From assembly GCF_006539685.1 (NCBI RefSeq), contig NZ_BJNM01000006.1, forward strand, positions 1-64,000: a stretch of DNA of 64,000 nucleotides, read 5' to 3'. Positions 63,962 through 64,000 of this stretch are shown piece by piece; position 1 is the first letter of the stretch, and every line of letters begins with the position of its first letter. The translations under genes were made by a program, and so were the position numbers. The DNA is from Gluconobacter oxydans. Lineage in GTDB: Bacteria > Pseudomonadota > Alphaproteobacteria > Acetobacterales > Acetobacteraceae. The notes beneath the pieces were generated by a model that worked only from the letters and a program-made list of their open reading frames with translations, had not been told where the DNA came from and searched no databases.

Positions 63962-64000
63962 ATGGCGAAATCATTCATCCGGGGCCTGGATCGCCTTCAG
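63962..64000 (+). CDS. Partial gene at the window edge
   Basis: Thirteen residues (MAKSFIRGLDRLQ) after AGGAG. Too short to identify; its place after terminase and head-region genes suggests a portal or capsid protein. Confidence 0.5.
   Translation, partial: MAKSFIRGLDRLQ

Overview
The window is chromosomal DNA of an alphaproteobacterium, most like an acetic acid bacterium (Acetobacteraceae, Gluconobacter/Acetobacter type). The grounds are high G+C coding with strong codon bias, the order proA-nadD-rsfS-rlmH, pth-rplY next to ychF, an F0 cluster atpI-atpB-atpE-atpF'-atpF lying apart from F1, and many surface-glycan genes. The genus is an inference; no 16S gene is present.

Bases 1-21.7 kb are mostly core genes: a sugar-nucleotide epimerase, a DUF192 protein, an MBL hydrolase, RidA, a secreted CHAP protein, then rlmH, rsfS, nadD, proA and ychF. 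A small regulator/membrane/CPBP-protease cassette with twin palindromic operators lies between ychF and pth-rplY. It is followed by an MFS carrier, an SDR, catalase HPII, an acyltransferase, pgeF, lgt, hldD, ubiK, a YbjN protein, proC and a TetR/COQ9-like protein. A tRNA-Gln(UUG) sits at 21.8 kb.

Bases 22-32.4 kb form an envelope/exopolysaccharide region: a glycosyltransferase with a probable beta-trefoil tail, an HU protein, an RgpF-like protein, two very large multidomain glycosyltransferases and an RTX-like repeat protein. Bases 32.4-50.1 kb return to core genes: a succinate-semialdehyde-type dehydrogenase, nadE, a DUF1328 peptide, dsbB, otsA-otsB (trehalose), DUF2155/mlaD, a ribonucleotide-reductase-like protein that lacks the catalytic core, the ATP synthase F0 genes, and three more glycosyltransferases (GT2, ArnT-like and a tandem GT2).

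From about 50.1 kb to the right edge the window enters a mobile element, which is not complete. It has a tyrosine integrase, two AlpA/excisionase-like proteins, and an AT-rich two-gene module (XRE regulator plus a STAS-HATPase-STAS protein) on the opposite strand. A run of small unknown genes follows, then a prim-pol and a AAA helicase-like ATPase, two sets of iteron-like repeats, a serine resolvase with a res-like site, a terminase large subunit and head-region proteins. Integrase, split replication proteins, iterons, resolvase/res and terminase together suggest a phage that could also replicate as a plasmid, or a phage satellite. The most novel candidates are the STAS-HATPase-STAS/XRE module, the three-unit iteron array, and the paired C-terminal module in two head-region proteins. 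No rRNA, complete IS element or CRISPR array was seen.
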